64,000 bases of DNA from Algoriphagus marincola DSM 16067 (GTDB lineage: Bacteria; Bacteroidota; Bacteroidia; Cytophagales; Cyclobacteriaceae), in assembly GCF_000429405.1 (NCBI RefSeq), contig NZ_AUBU01000001.1, positions 257,321 through 321,320 on the forward strand. Reading direction: 5' to 3'. The position numbers were made by a program, and so were the translations under genes. Under the pieces are notes generated by a model. The model did no database searches, had not been told where the DNA came from, and saw nothing but the letters and a program-made list of their open reading frames with translations. Positions 17,417-26,328 of the stretch are shown in pieces (position 1 is the first letter of the stretch; the number at the start of each line of letters is the position of its first letter).

Positions 17417-18841
17417 ATGAAGAAGCTCATTCTTTTCTTAATTACACTGATTCCAGTATTGGCACTAGCTCAGGAGTCATCAGTGATTAAAGAACTTGAT
17501 TCAAAAACCGAACAGTATACTAAAATTGCCATGCAGATCTGGGAAAACCCAGAACTGGGATACCTCGAGAGCGAAAGCTCTGCTTTACATCAACAAACAC
17601 TTTCCGAAGCTGGATTTGAAGTCAAGGCTGGGGTAGCCGGAATACCCACTGCATTTGTGGCTGAGTTTGGTTCAGGAAAGCCAGTCATTGGAATTATGGC
17701 TGAATTCGACGCGCTACCGGGGGTATCGCAGAAAGCATCTCCTTTTCGCGAAGCAGTCGTTGAGGGTGGAGCAGGTCATGCATGTGGACACCATTTGTTT
17801 GGTACTGCCTCAGTAGCTGCTGGAATTGCGGTCAAAAACTGGTTAGACGCTAACGGAGGTCAAGGAACTATCCGAGTTTACGGAACACCAGCTGAAGAAG
17901 GTGGTGGAGGTAAGGTCTATATGGCCCGAGCTGGATTGATGGATGATGTAGATGTCATGCTTCATTGGCATCCAGGCTCCAGAAATAATGCCGGAGCTAA
18001 TTCCTCCTTGGCAAATATTTCCACAAAATTTCGATTCTATGGAGTAGCTTCTCATGCCGCAGCCGCTCCAGAGCGTGGAAAGTCCGCCCTTGACGGAGTA
18101 GAGGCGATGAATTTCATGGTCAATCTCATGCGTGAGCATGTGCCTCAAGAGACTCGGATGCACTACGTGATCACCCGTGGAGGTGAAGCACCTAACGTTG
18201 TTCCTGCCTTTGCAGAATCCTATCATTACGTCCGTCATCCAGATGTCAAAGTGGTGAAGGAGATTTTCCAAAAGATGGTGGCAGCGGCCGAAGGAGCTGC
18301 AAAAGGAACACAGACTACCATGGAGTATGAAATTATTAATGGGGTTTACAACCTTTTACCCAATGAAACCCTCGCCCGGGTGATGCATAAGAATTTGGAA
18401 ATCATTGGTGGTGTCCAATACAGTGAAGAGGATGAGAAGTTTGCAGAAGAATTGATCAAGAGCTACCCGGACCTATCAATCAATCCAGCGGAGGATGCGA
18501 TGAAAATTGATCCGTTTATGGTGCGGGAAACTGGAACTGGAGGATCAACCGATGTCGGGGATGTAAGCTGGTTGGTTCCAACGGCTGGATTGGGAGTGGC
18601 GACTTGGGTACCTGGTACAAGTGCTCACACTTGGCAAGCTGTAGCAGCTGGTGGAACCCCAATCGGTGCGAAAGGTATGATGGTTGCTGCAAAAACATTG
18701 GCTTTGACAGCTTTGGATGTAATTAAAAATCCAGAAATTGCTACCAAGGCAAATGAAGAATTGAATAGACGCAGAGGTGCAGGGTTTAATTATGAGGCTT
18801 TGGTTGGAGATAGAGAGGCACCGTTAGATTATAGAAAGTGA
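17417..18841 (+). CDS. Secreted M20 family amidohydrolase (AbgB/HipO-like)
   Basis: A 474-aa exported zinc hydrolase. The first 19 residues form a signal peptide ending ALAQ. M20 marks: IWENPELGYLE, IMAEFDALPG, GHACGHHLFG (metal ligands), YGTPAEEGGGGKVYM (catalytic Glu pair), HWHPG and the dimerisation region with ASHAAAAPERG. The family, including aminobenzoyl-glutamate and indole-acetyl-amino-acid hydrolases, cleaves N-acyl or amide bonds. The protein is longer than HipO because of a C-terminal extension typical of the AbgB branch. Its TGA overlaps the GTG start of the patatin gene by four bases, so translation of the two is probably coupled. Confidence 0.88.
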   Translation: MKKLILFLITLIPVLALAQESSVIKELDSKTEQYTKIAMQIWENPELGYLESESSALHQQTLSEAGFEVKAGVAGIPTAFVAEFGSGKPVIGIMAEFDALPGVSQKASPFREAVVEGGAGHACGHHLFGTASVAAGIAVKNWLDANGGQGTIRVYGTPAEEGGGGKVYMARAGLMDDVDVMLHWHPGSRNNAGANSSLANISTKFRFYGVASHAAAAPERGKSALDGVEAMNFMVNLMREHVPQETRMHYVITRGGEAPNVVPAFAESYHYVRHPDVKVVKEIFQKMVAAAEGAAKGTQTTMEYEIINGVYNLLPNETLARVMHKNLEIIGGVQYSEEDEKFAEELIKSYPDLSINPAEDAMKIDPFMVRETGTGGSTDVGDVSWLVPTAGLGVATWVPGTSAHTWQAVAAGGTPIGAKGMMVAAKTLALTALDVIKNPEIATKANEELNRRRGAGFNYEALVGDREAPLDYRK

Positions 18842-21177
18842 TCTCTTCTAGGATTTCTCTACCGATAATTTTTCTGATAGGCATCCTTGCGGGGATGCCT
18901 TTGTTTTCATTTTGTCAAGAATCAGATGAGGATAGAATCAAGATAGGTCTTGTATTAAGTGGGGGAGGTGCTAAAGGGATAGCTCATGTAGGAGTCATCC
19001 GAGCAATGGAGGAAGCAGGTATCAGACCAGATTATGTGGTTGGTACCAGTATGGGTTCAGTGATTGGAGGTCTATATGCCATTGGATATAGTGCCGATGA
19101 ACTGGAAGAAGTAGTCAGATCTACGGATTGGGACTTGGTTGTTTCTAATCGGGTGGATTTTAAAGATATTGCTTTTGAAGAAAAAGAATATTACAACCGC
19201 TACCTACTCGAAATCCCTTTCAACAGTGGCAAGCTTGCGCTTCCGTCCGGTTTGATCCACGGACAAGTTCTTTCTGAGATTTTACATTACTATACTTTTC
19301 CGGCATCCAAGTATGAGGATTTTGATGATTTCCCCATACCATTTCGATGTATTGGGACAGATGTACGAACTGGTCAACCTATCATTTTTGATAAGGGTTA
19401 TTTGCATGATGCGATCCGCTCAAGTATTGCGATTCCCACAGCTTTTACTGCTTTTGATTTGGACAGTACAGTTGTTGTTGATGGAGGGGTTGTAAATAAT
19501 TTTCCCGTAGATATTGTCCGGTCCATGGGGGCAGACTTTGTAATCGGTGTGAATGTATCCGATGAGGATTTTTTGGAAATTGAGGAGTTGGGAGGCTTTG
19601 GGGGAATATTGATGCAAATAGCGATGGCCGAATCGCTTCGCAAAACCCGTGTGAACATTGAAGAGACAGATATTTATATCAAGCCTGACTTAGGGCCATA
19701 TTCTACAGGAAGTTTTGCTGAGTATGATGCGATTTTGAAATTAGGGGAACAGGTAGGGAAGGAGTTTTTTGACAAATTTAAAAATGCGGCAGATAGTCTT
19801 GGAGTTTTAAGTCCAGCAAAACTTGAAACTCCTGTTTCACCAGAAATAAAAATCCGTTCATTGGAAATAGATGGGAATCAACTTTTTTCAGATGAATTAA
19901 TCGAATCAAAGTTGGATATTTCTCCAGGTCAATTGGTCGATCGGGATTACTTACAAGAAGGTATCAGGAATGTCTTTGGGGTGAATGGTTTTCACAAGGT
20001 GGATTATTCGCTAAAACAAAATGAGGATCAAACTTATGACCTTAATGTCCGAACAATAGAAAAACCCAAAACGGCATTTTCCACTGCACTGCATTACGAT
20101 AACCTCTTCTCTGTTGGTATCCTAGCCAACTGGACCACTCGAAATTGGATAGGTCAATCGTCAAGAACTGTTTTTGTAGCCGATATTTCTGAAAACCCGA
20201 AATTCAGAGTGGACCACTACAAGTATTTGGGATCAGAGAAAAAGGTGGCGTTCAACTTTCGATACAATTTCCTGAGACAGGAATTTCCAGGTTATGAACA
20301 AGGAGAGCTATCTAGGATCAATATTTTTAATGAAAATCGGACTGAGGTGCAGATCATCACCACCAATTCTCTAAAGGAAGCTTTTTATCTTGGGTTCATA
20401 GCAGATTTGAGTGCATCCAAAGTTCAGTTTGATCAGGTACTTCCTGATGGAGTCAGAAATGGAGTTGATAACTACCTAAGTGCCAGAGCCCGATATTATC
20501 GAAACTCCCAAGATGATCGAAACTTTCCCACCAAGGGAGCAGAGGGACTTTTGGAAGCCGAATATAGGTTCAAAACCTGGCTAAAGATTAATCTTGAAAA
20601 AGGGGTAGACACCATTTTTATCGATGCAAACGAAGTTCAGTTTCCTTTGACAAGTGAGCAACTGGATCGGTTTGTGAAAGAATTGACGCCGAATTCTTAT
20701 TTGACTTTGTTAGGCAGATATTCCAAGCTTTTCCCTATTTCCGAATCTGTCCAAATCAAACCCTTTGTGGGAGGGGGCTTTACCCTTTCAGACCAAAATC
20801 TGAAATCTTTCCGCGACTTTTTTATAGGAGGGTATCAGATGGTCCGGTTTATCGATAATCGATTTTGGGGATTGAATTACGCCGAGATTTCCGCACAAAA
20901 CTTTGCTAAAATCGGGATGGAGCTGCAAGTAATCCCGATAAAAAAAATATTTCTAAGGAGCGGAGTCAACTGGTTAGGCTATTCTAATAATATTCCATTG
21001 GGAGATATTGTGGGCTCAGAAACGATTACTCAGAATACACTTCTTGGCTATGGAGCGGATATTTCCTATCAATCTGTTTTGGGCCCCATTACCTTGGGTC
21101 TTGGCTCTAATTCTACGGACAAAAAGCTTCGAACCTACCTTTCGATTGGATTCAGTCTGAATTATCAAGATCGATAA
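18838..21177 (+). CDS. Patatin-like phospholipase with POTRA and outer-membrane barrel (type Vd autotransporter-like)
   Basis: A 779-aa protein starting with GTG inside the stop of the M20 gene. After a signal peptide (residues 1-27, ending FSFCQ) comes a patatin domain: GLVLSGGGAKG oxyanion loop, GTSMG with nucleophile Ser71, and VVDGG with catalytic Asp215. Residues about 340-410 form a POTRA-like segment (SLEIDGNQLFSDELI...). The rest, to a terminal aromatic-rich SIGFSLNYQDR, alternates like a 16-strand Omp85/BamA barrel. This order is that of PlpD/FplA (type Vd secretion): the barrel would present or secrete the lipase at the cell surface. Lipid substrate unknown. The coupling to a secreted amidohydrolase is unusual. 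Confidence 0.9.
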   Translation: MISSRISLPIIFLIGILAGMPLFSFCQESDEDRIKIGLVLSGGGAKGIAHVGVIRAMEEAGIRPDYVVGTSMGSVIGGLYAIGYSADELEEVVRSTDWDLVVSNRVDFKDIAFEEKEYYNRYLLEIPFNSGKLALPSGLIHGQVLSEILHYYTFPASKYEDFDDFPIPFRCIGTDVRTGQPIIFDKGYLHDAIRSSIAIPTAFTAFDLDSTVVVDGGVVNNFPVDIVRSMGADFVIGVNVSDEDFLEIEELGGFGGILMQIAMAESLRKTRVNIEETDIYIKPDLGPYSTGSFAEYDAILKLGEQVGKEFFDKFKNAADSLGVLSPAKLETPVSPEIKIRSLEIDGNQLFSDELIESKLDISPGQLVDRDYLQEGIRNVFGVNGFHKVDYSLKQNEDQTYDLNVRTIEKPKTAFSTALHYDNLFSVGILANWTTRNWIGQSSRTVFVADISENPKFRVDHYKYLGSEKKVAFNFRYNFLRQEFPGYEQGELSRINIFNENRTEVQIITTNSLKEAFYLGFIADLSASKVQFDQVLPDGVRNGVDNYLSARARYYRNSQDDRNFPTKGAEGLLEAEYRFKTWLKINLEKGVDTIFIDANEVQFPLTSEQLDRFVKELTPNSYLTLLGRYSKLFPISESVQIKPFVGGGFTLSDQNLKSFRDFFIGGYQMVRFIDNRFWGLNYAEISAQNFAKIGMELQVIPIKKIFLRSGVNWLGYSNNIPLGDIVGSETITQNTLLGYGADISYQSVLGPITLGLGSNSTDKKLRTYLSIGFSLNYQDR

Positions 21178-21253
21178 GGAATGAGCAAATTACATCAGTG
21201 GCTATTTGTCCTATGGTGCAAATCCATTAAATTCAAAAAAATGTTTTGAAGCT

Positions 21254-21790
21254 ATGGATCGGAGAAAATCCCTAAAAATATTAGGCGCAGGAGGCTTGGG
21301 AATAGCAGGACTGGTATTCGCTGACTGGAAATGGCAGCTGGTGGACCAACTCACCCATCAAGGTTTTTTCAGCTTACAGCAAGAAAAATTAATCACTGCG
21401 GTAGCAGATACCATCATTCCTGCAGGTATTCCTTCGGTAGCTCCAGAAAATGCCCAACCCATCGGTGCTTTGAGTACAGGTACGGATAAGTTTTTGATTC
21501 GTCTTTTTGAGCATTGCTATGAAAAGGAGGATCAAGAAATCATCAAAAGAGGACTCGATCAGTTGGGTACTTTGGATTTTTTAGCCAAAGATCAAAAAGC
21601 TAAAGAAGATATTTTGATCAATATGCAAGATTCAGAAAATGAAGCTGATCAGCGATTTTTTCAACTGATGAAATCACAAACGATTTATGGTTTTACAACC
21701 GTAAGGGAAGTCATGGTGGAATATCATGGCTACAAAGTAGCCGCAGGAGGGTTCAAAGGTTGTGTCCCTGCTTCCGAGGTTTTGATCTAA
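21254..21790 (+). CDS. Gluconate 2-dehydrogenase subunit 3 family protein
   Basis: The ATG at 21254 is chosen because it begins a Tat-like signal (MDRRKSLKILGAGGLG), giving 178 aa; a start at 21206 would put 16 unrelated residues before it. The body holds the family pattern FFSLQQEKLITAVADTIIP and the helix with GLDQLGTLD, ending in a YHGYKVAAGGFKGC-like tail. Subunit 3 proteins accompany a flavin GMC dehydrogenase and guide its Tat export, but here no GMC oxidoreductase gene is adjacent; the next gene is a small membrane protein. It may serve a dehydrogenase encoded elsewhere, or the family name may not reflect its job. Confidence 0.78.
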   Translation: MDRRKSLKILGAGGLGIAGLVFADWKWQLVDQLTHQGFFSLQQEKLITAVADTIIPAGIPSVAPENAQPIGALSTGTDKFLIRLFEHCYEKEDQEIIKRGLDQLGTLDFLAKDQKAKEDILINMQDSENEADQRFFQLMKSQTIYGFTTVREVMVEYHGYKVAAGGFKGCVPASEVLI

Positions 21791-21801
21791 AAATACTGAC
21801 T

Positions 21802-22164
21802 ATGAAGTTTTGGAAATATTTCTACGGATTTTGGATTATTGCTTTTGCACTATTTTCCTATTGGCAGTTTAATGATCCTGATCCGGAGGTTTGGGTAAGC
21901 ATTTATGCAGTAGCGATTATTTTCTGTTTGATGGGCATTAGAGGGATTTTCCCGAGATACCCGCTCACCATTGTTGTTGTGGCTTGCTTGGTGGGGGCCG
22001 TATACTTTTGGCCGGAATCCGTATCCGGCTGGATTGGTCAAGAAATCGAACAAGGAGACCTTACCATGAAAACTCCTGAGATGGAAGAAGGACGAGAGTC
22101 TTTTGGATTATTTATTGTTGCCTTAGTGATGCTTCCGGGATTAATCCGGTCTTGGAAGAAATAA
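21802..22164 (+). CDS. Transmembrane family 220 protein
   Basis: A 120-aa inner-membrane protein that begins 11 bases after the previous stop, at the ATG giving MKFWKYFYGFW. Three to four hydrophobic segments are visible: about residues 3-18, 30-46, 53-70 and 97-115. The YWQFNDPDPEVWVSIY stretch is the conserved signature of the Tmemb_220 family, which is widespread and uncharacterised. Tight spacing suggests an operon with the subunit 3 gene, and a bidirectional terminator follows. Confidence 0.75.
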   Translation: MKFWKYFYGFWIIAFALFSYWQFNDPDPEVWVSIYAVAIIFCLMGIRGIFPRYPLTIVVVACLVGAVYFWPESVSGWIGQEIEQGDLTMKTPEMEEGRESFGLFIVALVMLPGLIRSWKK

Positions 22165-22170
22165 AACATA

Positions 22171-22205
22171 AAAGCTGGCCAGATTTTAATTGGCCAGCTT
22201 TTTTT
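22171..22205. terminator. Bidirectional terminator between the Tmemb_220 gene and pntB
   Basis: AAAGCTGGCCA (22171-22181) pairs perfectly with TGGCCAGCTTT (22191-22201) around a nine-base loop; T-tracts occur on both strands, serving both converging genes. Confidence 0.85.
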
Positions 22206-23616
22206 ACAAGTTTTTAAGCTCTGCTATCAGCTTTTCAAGCGAATCTTTGGCATCCCCAAAAAGCATTCGGTTTTTTGGATGGAAGAATAATTCGTTTTCA
22301 ATCCCGGCATAGCCTTTACCCATGGATCTCTTTAAAACGATAATGTTTTTAGCATTCCAGACTTTGACAACTGGCATACCATAAATAGGACTGGAAGGGT
22401 CATTTTCAGCAGCTGGATTGACGACATCATTGGCTCCGATGACCAAGACCACATCTGTGCTTGCCATATCCTCATTGGCATCTTCCATTTCCAAAAGTTT
22501 AGGATAGGGAACATCAGCTTCGGCTAGTAGGACATTCATATGTCCGGGCATTCTTCCAGCCACGGGGTGGATCGCATAGTTTAAGTCAACTCCCTTGTCT
22601 TCCAATATTTTTTCGAGATTGTGGACCGTATGTTGAGCCTGTGCTACTGCCAAACCATAGCCTGGTACAACACTCACTTTATTGGCATAGGCAAGTAGAA
22701 TCGCTGCATCTGTTACGCTGATTTCTTTGATAGTCCCCTGCTCACCAGATTTGGTACTTGTAGCTCCACCACCTCCAAATGACCCGATGATCACATTGGT
22801 CAGGGATCGATTCATGGCCGTACACATCAATACCGTCAGGATTGTTCCTGCAGAACCCACTAAAATACCACCGGTAAGCATGGCCTGATTTCCATAAAGA
22901 AAGCCTCCAAAGGCAGCGGCCATTCCTGTGAAACTATTCAAAAGGGAGATCACAACCGGCATATCTGCACCGCCAATTGGCATCACAAATAACACTCCGT
23001 ACAATAAGGAAAGGATAAGCAATGTGTACATCAGTGACATGCTCAAGTGTCCAGAAAATGCCAAATAGCCTGCAAGGCCGAATATTGCGATGAGTAAACC
23101 AATATTGATGATTTGACCTGCTGGAAGTGCTTTATCTGCTATTTTTCCTTCTAGTTTTCCATAAGCGATCATAGAACCAGAAAAGGATACCGAGCCTATA
23201 ATCAATCCAAGCAAAATTACGATTAGCATTCCTGCTGAGATTTCTCCTCCGTGTCGAAGGTGATCAAATTCTACCAAGGAAATTACCCCCGCACAGGCGC
23301 CCCCCATGCCGTTGAAGAAGGAGACCATCTGGGGCATGGCAGTCATCTTCACCTTAATGGCCATACGCATGCCGATTACTGTCCCAATTACTAATCCCGC
23401 TAAAATCAAGCTGTAATTCAGCCATTTATCGGCGGAAAACTCTTCTTTGAACAAGATGGTTGCCGCAATGGCAAGTCCCATTCCGTATCCGGCTATCAGA
23501 TTGCCTTTGCGTGCTTTATCTGGGCTAGAAAGCATCTTAAGTCCTAAGATAAAAGTGACTGATGCGACAATGTAAGATAGCTCCAGGATGCTGAGTCCAA
23601 GTATAGTTGTATTCAT
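22204..23616 (-). CDS. pntB: NAD(P) transhydrogenase subunit beta
   Basis: A 470-aa membrane protein. The N-terminal two thirds are hydrophobic (about nine helices, domain II), and the last 180 residues are the NADP-binding domain III with VPGYGLAVAQAQH, AGRMPGHMNVLLAEA, VVLVIGANDVVNPAA and SMGKGYAGIENELF. With PntAA and PntAB it couples proton re-entry to hydride transfer from NADH to NADP, making NADPH. It is the last gene of a three-gene minus-strand operon, one base after pntAB, and ends at a shared terminator. Confidence 0.96.
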   Translation of the reverse strand: MNTTILGLSILELSYIVASVTFILGLKMLSSPDKARKGNLIAGYGMGLAIAATILFKEEFSADKWLNYSLILAGLVIGTVIGMRMAIKVKMTAMPQMVSFFNGMGGACAGVISLVEFDHLRHGGEISAGMLIVILLGLIIGSVSFSGSMIAYGKLEGKIADKALPAGQIINIGLLIAIFGLAGYLAFSGHLSMSLMYTLLILSLLYGVLFVMPIGGADMPVVISLLNSFTGMAAAFGGFLYGNQAMLTGGILVGSAGTILTVLMCTAMNRSLTNVIIGSFGGGGATSTKSGEQGTIKEISVTDAAILLAYANKVSVVPGYGLAVAQAQHTVHNLEKILEDKGVDLNYAIHPVAGRMPGHMNVLLAEADVPYPKLLEMEDANEDMASTDVVLVIGANDVVNPAAENDPSSPIYGMPVVKVWNAKNIIVLKRSMGKGYAGIENELFFHPKNRMLFGDAKDSLEKLIAELKNL

Positions 23617-23617
23617 A

Positions 23618-23929
23618 TTACTTGGCTTTTTTCTTAAACATTTCTAACATCCGATTGGTCACTACAAATCCACCAACCACATTTAAGGTCCCCAGAATCA
23701 CAGCTAGAAACCCTAATATCAATGCATAATAATTACTGGGATCGGCTTGAAGCATAATGATAATGGAGCCGATAATGACTACGCCGTGAATTGCGTTAGC
23801 TCCTGACATTAGCGGAGTGTGCAATACTGCGGGGACATTGGAAATCACCTCGATACCGAGGAAAATCGAAACGATGATCAGAAAGATAAACTCTCTGTTT
23901 TCATAAAATAAACTCAGTATTTCTTCCAT
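23618..23929 (-). CDS. pntAB: NAD(P) transhydrogenase subunit alpha part 2
   Basis: A 103-aa inner-membrane subunit with three to four helices (about residues 12-30, 38-58, 62-80 and the GGFVVTNRMLEMF end), matching the short PntA2 component of three-subunit transhydrogenases. The conserved Asn/Ala-rich MSGANAIHGVV helix is present. Genes flank it closely: three bases from pntAA and one base from pntB. In enzymes of the enteric type this part is fused to the C-terminus of PntA. Confidence 0.95.
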   Translation of the reverse strand: MEEILSLFYENREFIFLIIVSIFLGIEVISNVPAVLHTPLMSGANAIHGVVIIGSIIIMLQADPSNYYALILGFLAVILGTLNVVGGFVVTNRMLEMFKKKAK

Positions 23930-23932
23930 TTA

Positions 23933-25069
23933 TCAATTGATTTCGGATGGGTAAAGGATATTTTTAACGCGTTCGCTTCGGATTTCTCCTTGATGTGTCA
24001 CGCAGGTATTTTGTACGATGTCATCTTCCCAATTAAGCATGAGTTCGCCTTCCTTACCGATGATGAGTTTAAGGAAATTCACCATATTCTTACCATACAT
24101 TTTGCTGGCATCCATAGGCATAGTCCCTGGTAAATTTGAATCACCGATAATGGTAACCCCATGTTTTTCGATGATTTGATTATTCTCGGTAAGTTCACAA
24201 TTACCTCCGGTGGAGGCTGCTAAATCCACGATTACTGAACCCGGAGCCATGGCTTCTACGGTTTCGGAGGTAATTAGCACGGGAGCTTTTCTACCCGGAA
24301 TCTGGGCCGTACAGATGATAATGTTTGATTTTCGGGCATGCTCTTGAATAAGAGCCTGCTGCTTGGCTTTGTATTCCTCACTTTGCTCCACGGCATATCC
24401 TCCGGCACTCGCTTCATCTTTGGCTCCTTCTACTTTGACGAATTTAGCGCCGAGACTTTTCACTTCTTCTTCTGCTGCTGCCCGCACGTCAAAGGCTTCG
24501 ACAACTGCACCCAATCTTCTTGCGGAGGCTATTGCTTGAAGCCCTGCCACACCAGCGCCTAGAATAAGTACTTTAGAAGGAATAATGCTACCTGCAGCAG
24601 TCATAAACATGGGGAAAAATCTGGGTGAATGACTAGCTGCCATCAGTACTGCCTTGTAGCCTGCTACGGTTGCCATAGAAGAGAGTACATCCATCGCCTG
24701 AGCTCGGGTGGTACGAGGTACATTGTCCATGGAGAAGCTGGTAATTTTTTTGTCCAAAAAACGTTCTACCAGCTCCTTATTGGATAAAGGCTGAAAAAGG
24801 CAGACAAGGACCTGCCCATCTTTGAGGGAAAGTTGCTCCTCCTCAGAAGGGGGTTGGATTCCCAGAATCAAGTCTGCTTGAAGTACTTCAGCGCGGGAAT
24901 GGATACTTGCTCCTATCGCTTCGTAATCTTTGTCGGAGGCGTAAGCTTTTTCGCCGGCACGACTTTCTACGATTATTTGAACTTGTAGCTGAATGAGGGC
25001 TTTGGCACTTTCTGGCAGAAGTGCGATCCGATTTTCCCCCTCGGGTTCTTTCAAAAGGCCAATGGTCAT
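23933..25069 (-). CDS. pntAA: NAD(P) transhydrogenase subunit alpha part 1
   Basis: A 378-aa soluble NAD(H)-binding subunit (domain I) related to alanine dehydrogenase. Visible marks are LLKEPEGENRIALLPE at the N-terminus, the Rossmann loop VLILGAGVAGLQAIASARRLGA, FDVRAAAEEEVKSLGAKF, and IVDLAASTGGNCELT. It is the promoter-proximal gene of the pnt operon, with its ATG at 25069 and a 200-base AT-rich divergent region shared with the SDR gene. Confidence 0.95.
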   Translation of the reverse strand: MTIGLLKEPEGENRIALLPESAKALIQLQVQIIVESRAGEKAYASDKDYEAIGASIHSRAEVLQADLILGIQPPSEEEQLSLKDGQVLVCLFQPLSNKELVERFLDKKITSFSMDNVPRTTRAQAMDVLSSMATVAGYKAVLMAASHSPRFFPMFMTAAGSIIPSKVLILGAGVAGLQAIASARRLGAVVEAFDVRAAAEEEVKSLGAKFVKVEGAKDEASAGGYAVEQSEEYKAKQQALIQEHARKSNIIICTAQIPGRKAPVLITSETVEAMAPGSVIVDLAASTGGNCELTENNQIIEKHGVTIIGDSNLPGTMPMDASKMYGKNMVNFLKLIIGKEGELMLNWEDDIVQNTCVTHQGEIRSERVKNILYPSEIN

Positions 25070-25268
25070 GGACAGGTGGTTAAAACTGAATTATCTAAAG
25101 TTAAAAGTTTATTTGGCAAATGAAAATCATCAGAATCAGCAAATTGTTTAAGAAAGGCTAACTTGAGTATCAATGACTTATTCTTTGATATATATACATA
25201 CATCAGCAAAATGTATAATTTGAATAATCGGGTATATCAGAACTTTGTATCTATCAAAAAAAACTGAA

Positions 25269-26327
25269 ATGGAAAATATAGATAAAAGTAAACCTGTATT
25301 AGTGACAGGGGCTACGGGATATGTGGCGGGCTGGATTGTTAAAAAAATGTTAGACGAGGGATTGATTGTGCATGCAGCTGTCAGAAATCCCGATAATAAA
25401 TCTAAAATTGGTCATTTGGAGAAGCTTGCAGCAGATAGTCCGGGGATTATCCGTTTTTTTAAGGCAGACCTTTTAGACGAAGGTAGCTATGCGGAAGCAA
25501 TGGACAACTGCGAATTGGTCTATCATACCGCTTCTCCCTTTACCTTGGAGGTCAAAGATCCCCTGAAAGAATTGATCGACCCGGCTTTGAAAGGAACTAG
25601 AAATGTGCTGAACCAAGCCACGAAAACCCCTTCTGTAAAGCGTGTCGTAGTGACTAGTAGTTGTGCGGCTATCTACACAGATGCGAGTGATGTTCATCAA
25701 ACGCCAAATGGAATACTTACAGAAGAGATTTGGAATACCACAGCTTCGCTTGAGTACCAGCCTTATTCTTATTCTAAAACTTTGGCAGAAAAAGAGGCTT
25801 GGAAGATTGCTGAATCACAAAATCAATGGGATTTAGTCACACTCAATCCATGTTTAGTGTTGGGTCCTGCTACCAATCCCAAGACTGCGACTTCGGAGAG
25901 CTTTACAATCCTCAAGCAATTGGGAGATGGTACCTTAAAAATGGGTGTGCCAAACCTAGGAATCGGGGTAGTAGATGTTCGGGATTTGGCTCAAGCTCAT
26001 TTCAATGCAGGCTTTTTGCCGGAGGCAAATGGAAGAAATATTATCTGTGCGCATAGCTCATCCATGCTTGAAATGGCAAAAATTCTTCACCAAGATTATG
26101 GAGACAAATACAAGGTCCCGAGCGGTGCACTTCCAAAGTGGCTTTTGATGCTTATCGGTCCGCTTGTGAATAAAAGTATCACGAGAAAATTTATCCGAAA
26201 CAATGTAAATATTACCTGGAAAGCAGATAATTCTAAGGGAAGGAAAGAACTGAATATGAGCTACAGACCCCTTCAGGAGACTTTGCATGATTCCTTCCAG
26301 GACATGATTGACCACAAGCTAATCTGA
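25269..26327 (+). CDS. NAD(P)-dependent extended SDR, aldehyde/dihydroflavonol reductase-like
   Basis: The ATG at 25269 (MENIDKSKPVLVTG...) is preferred to one eight codons upstream; product 352 aa. Extended short-chain dehydrogenase marks: VTGATGYVAGWIV (nucleotide loop, third Gly replaced by Ala as in dihydroflavonol and cinnamoyl-CoA reductases), VYHTASPF, VVVTSSCAAI with the catalytic Ser, and PYSYSKTLAEKEAW with the Tyr/Lys pair. It probably reduces aldehydes with NADPH. The AraC-family gene begins two bases after its stop, so the regulator is likely co-expressed and may control it. Confidence 0.88.
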   Translation: MENIDKSKPVLVTGATGYVAGWIVKKMLDEGLIVHAAVRNPDNKSKIGHLEKLAADSPGIIRFFKADLLDEGSYAEAMDNCELVYHTASPFTLEVKDPLKELIDPALKGTRNVLNQATKTPSVKRVVVTSSCAAIYTDASDVHQTPNGILTEEIWNTTASLEYQPYSYSKTLAEKEAWKIAESQNQWDLVTLNPCLVLGPATNPKTATSESFTILKQLGDGTLKMGVPNLGIGVVDVRDLAQAHFNAGFLPEANGRNIICAHSSSMLEMAKILHQDYGDKYKVPSGALPKWLLMLIGPLVNKSITRKFIRNNVNITWKADNSKGRKELNMSYRPLQETLHDSFQDMIDHKLI

Positions 26328-26328
26328 T

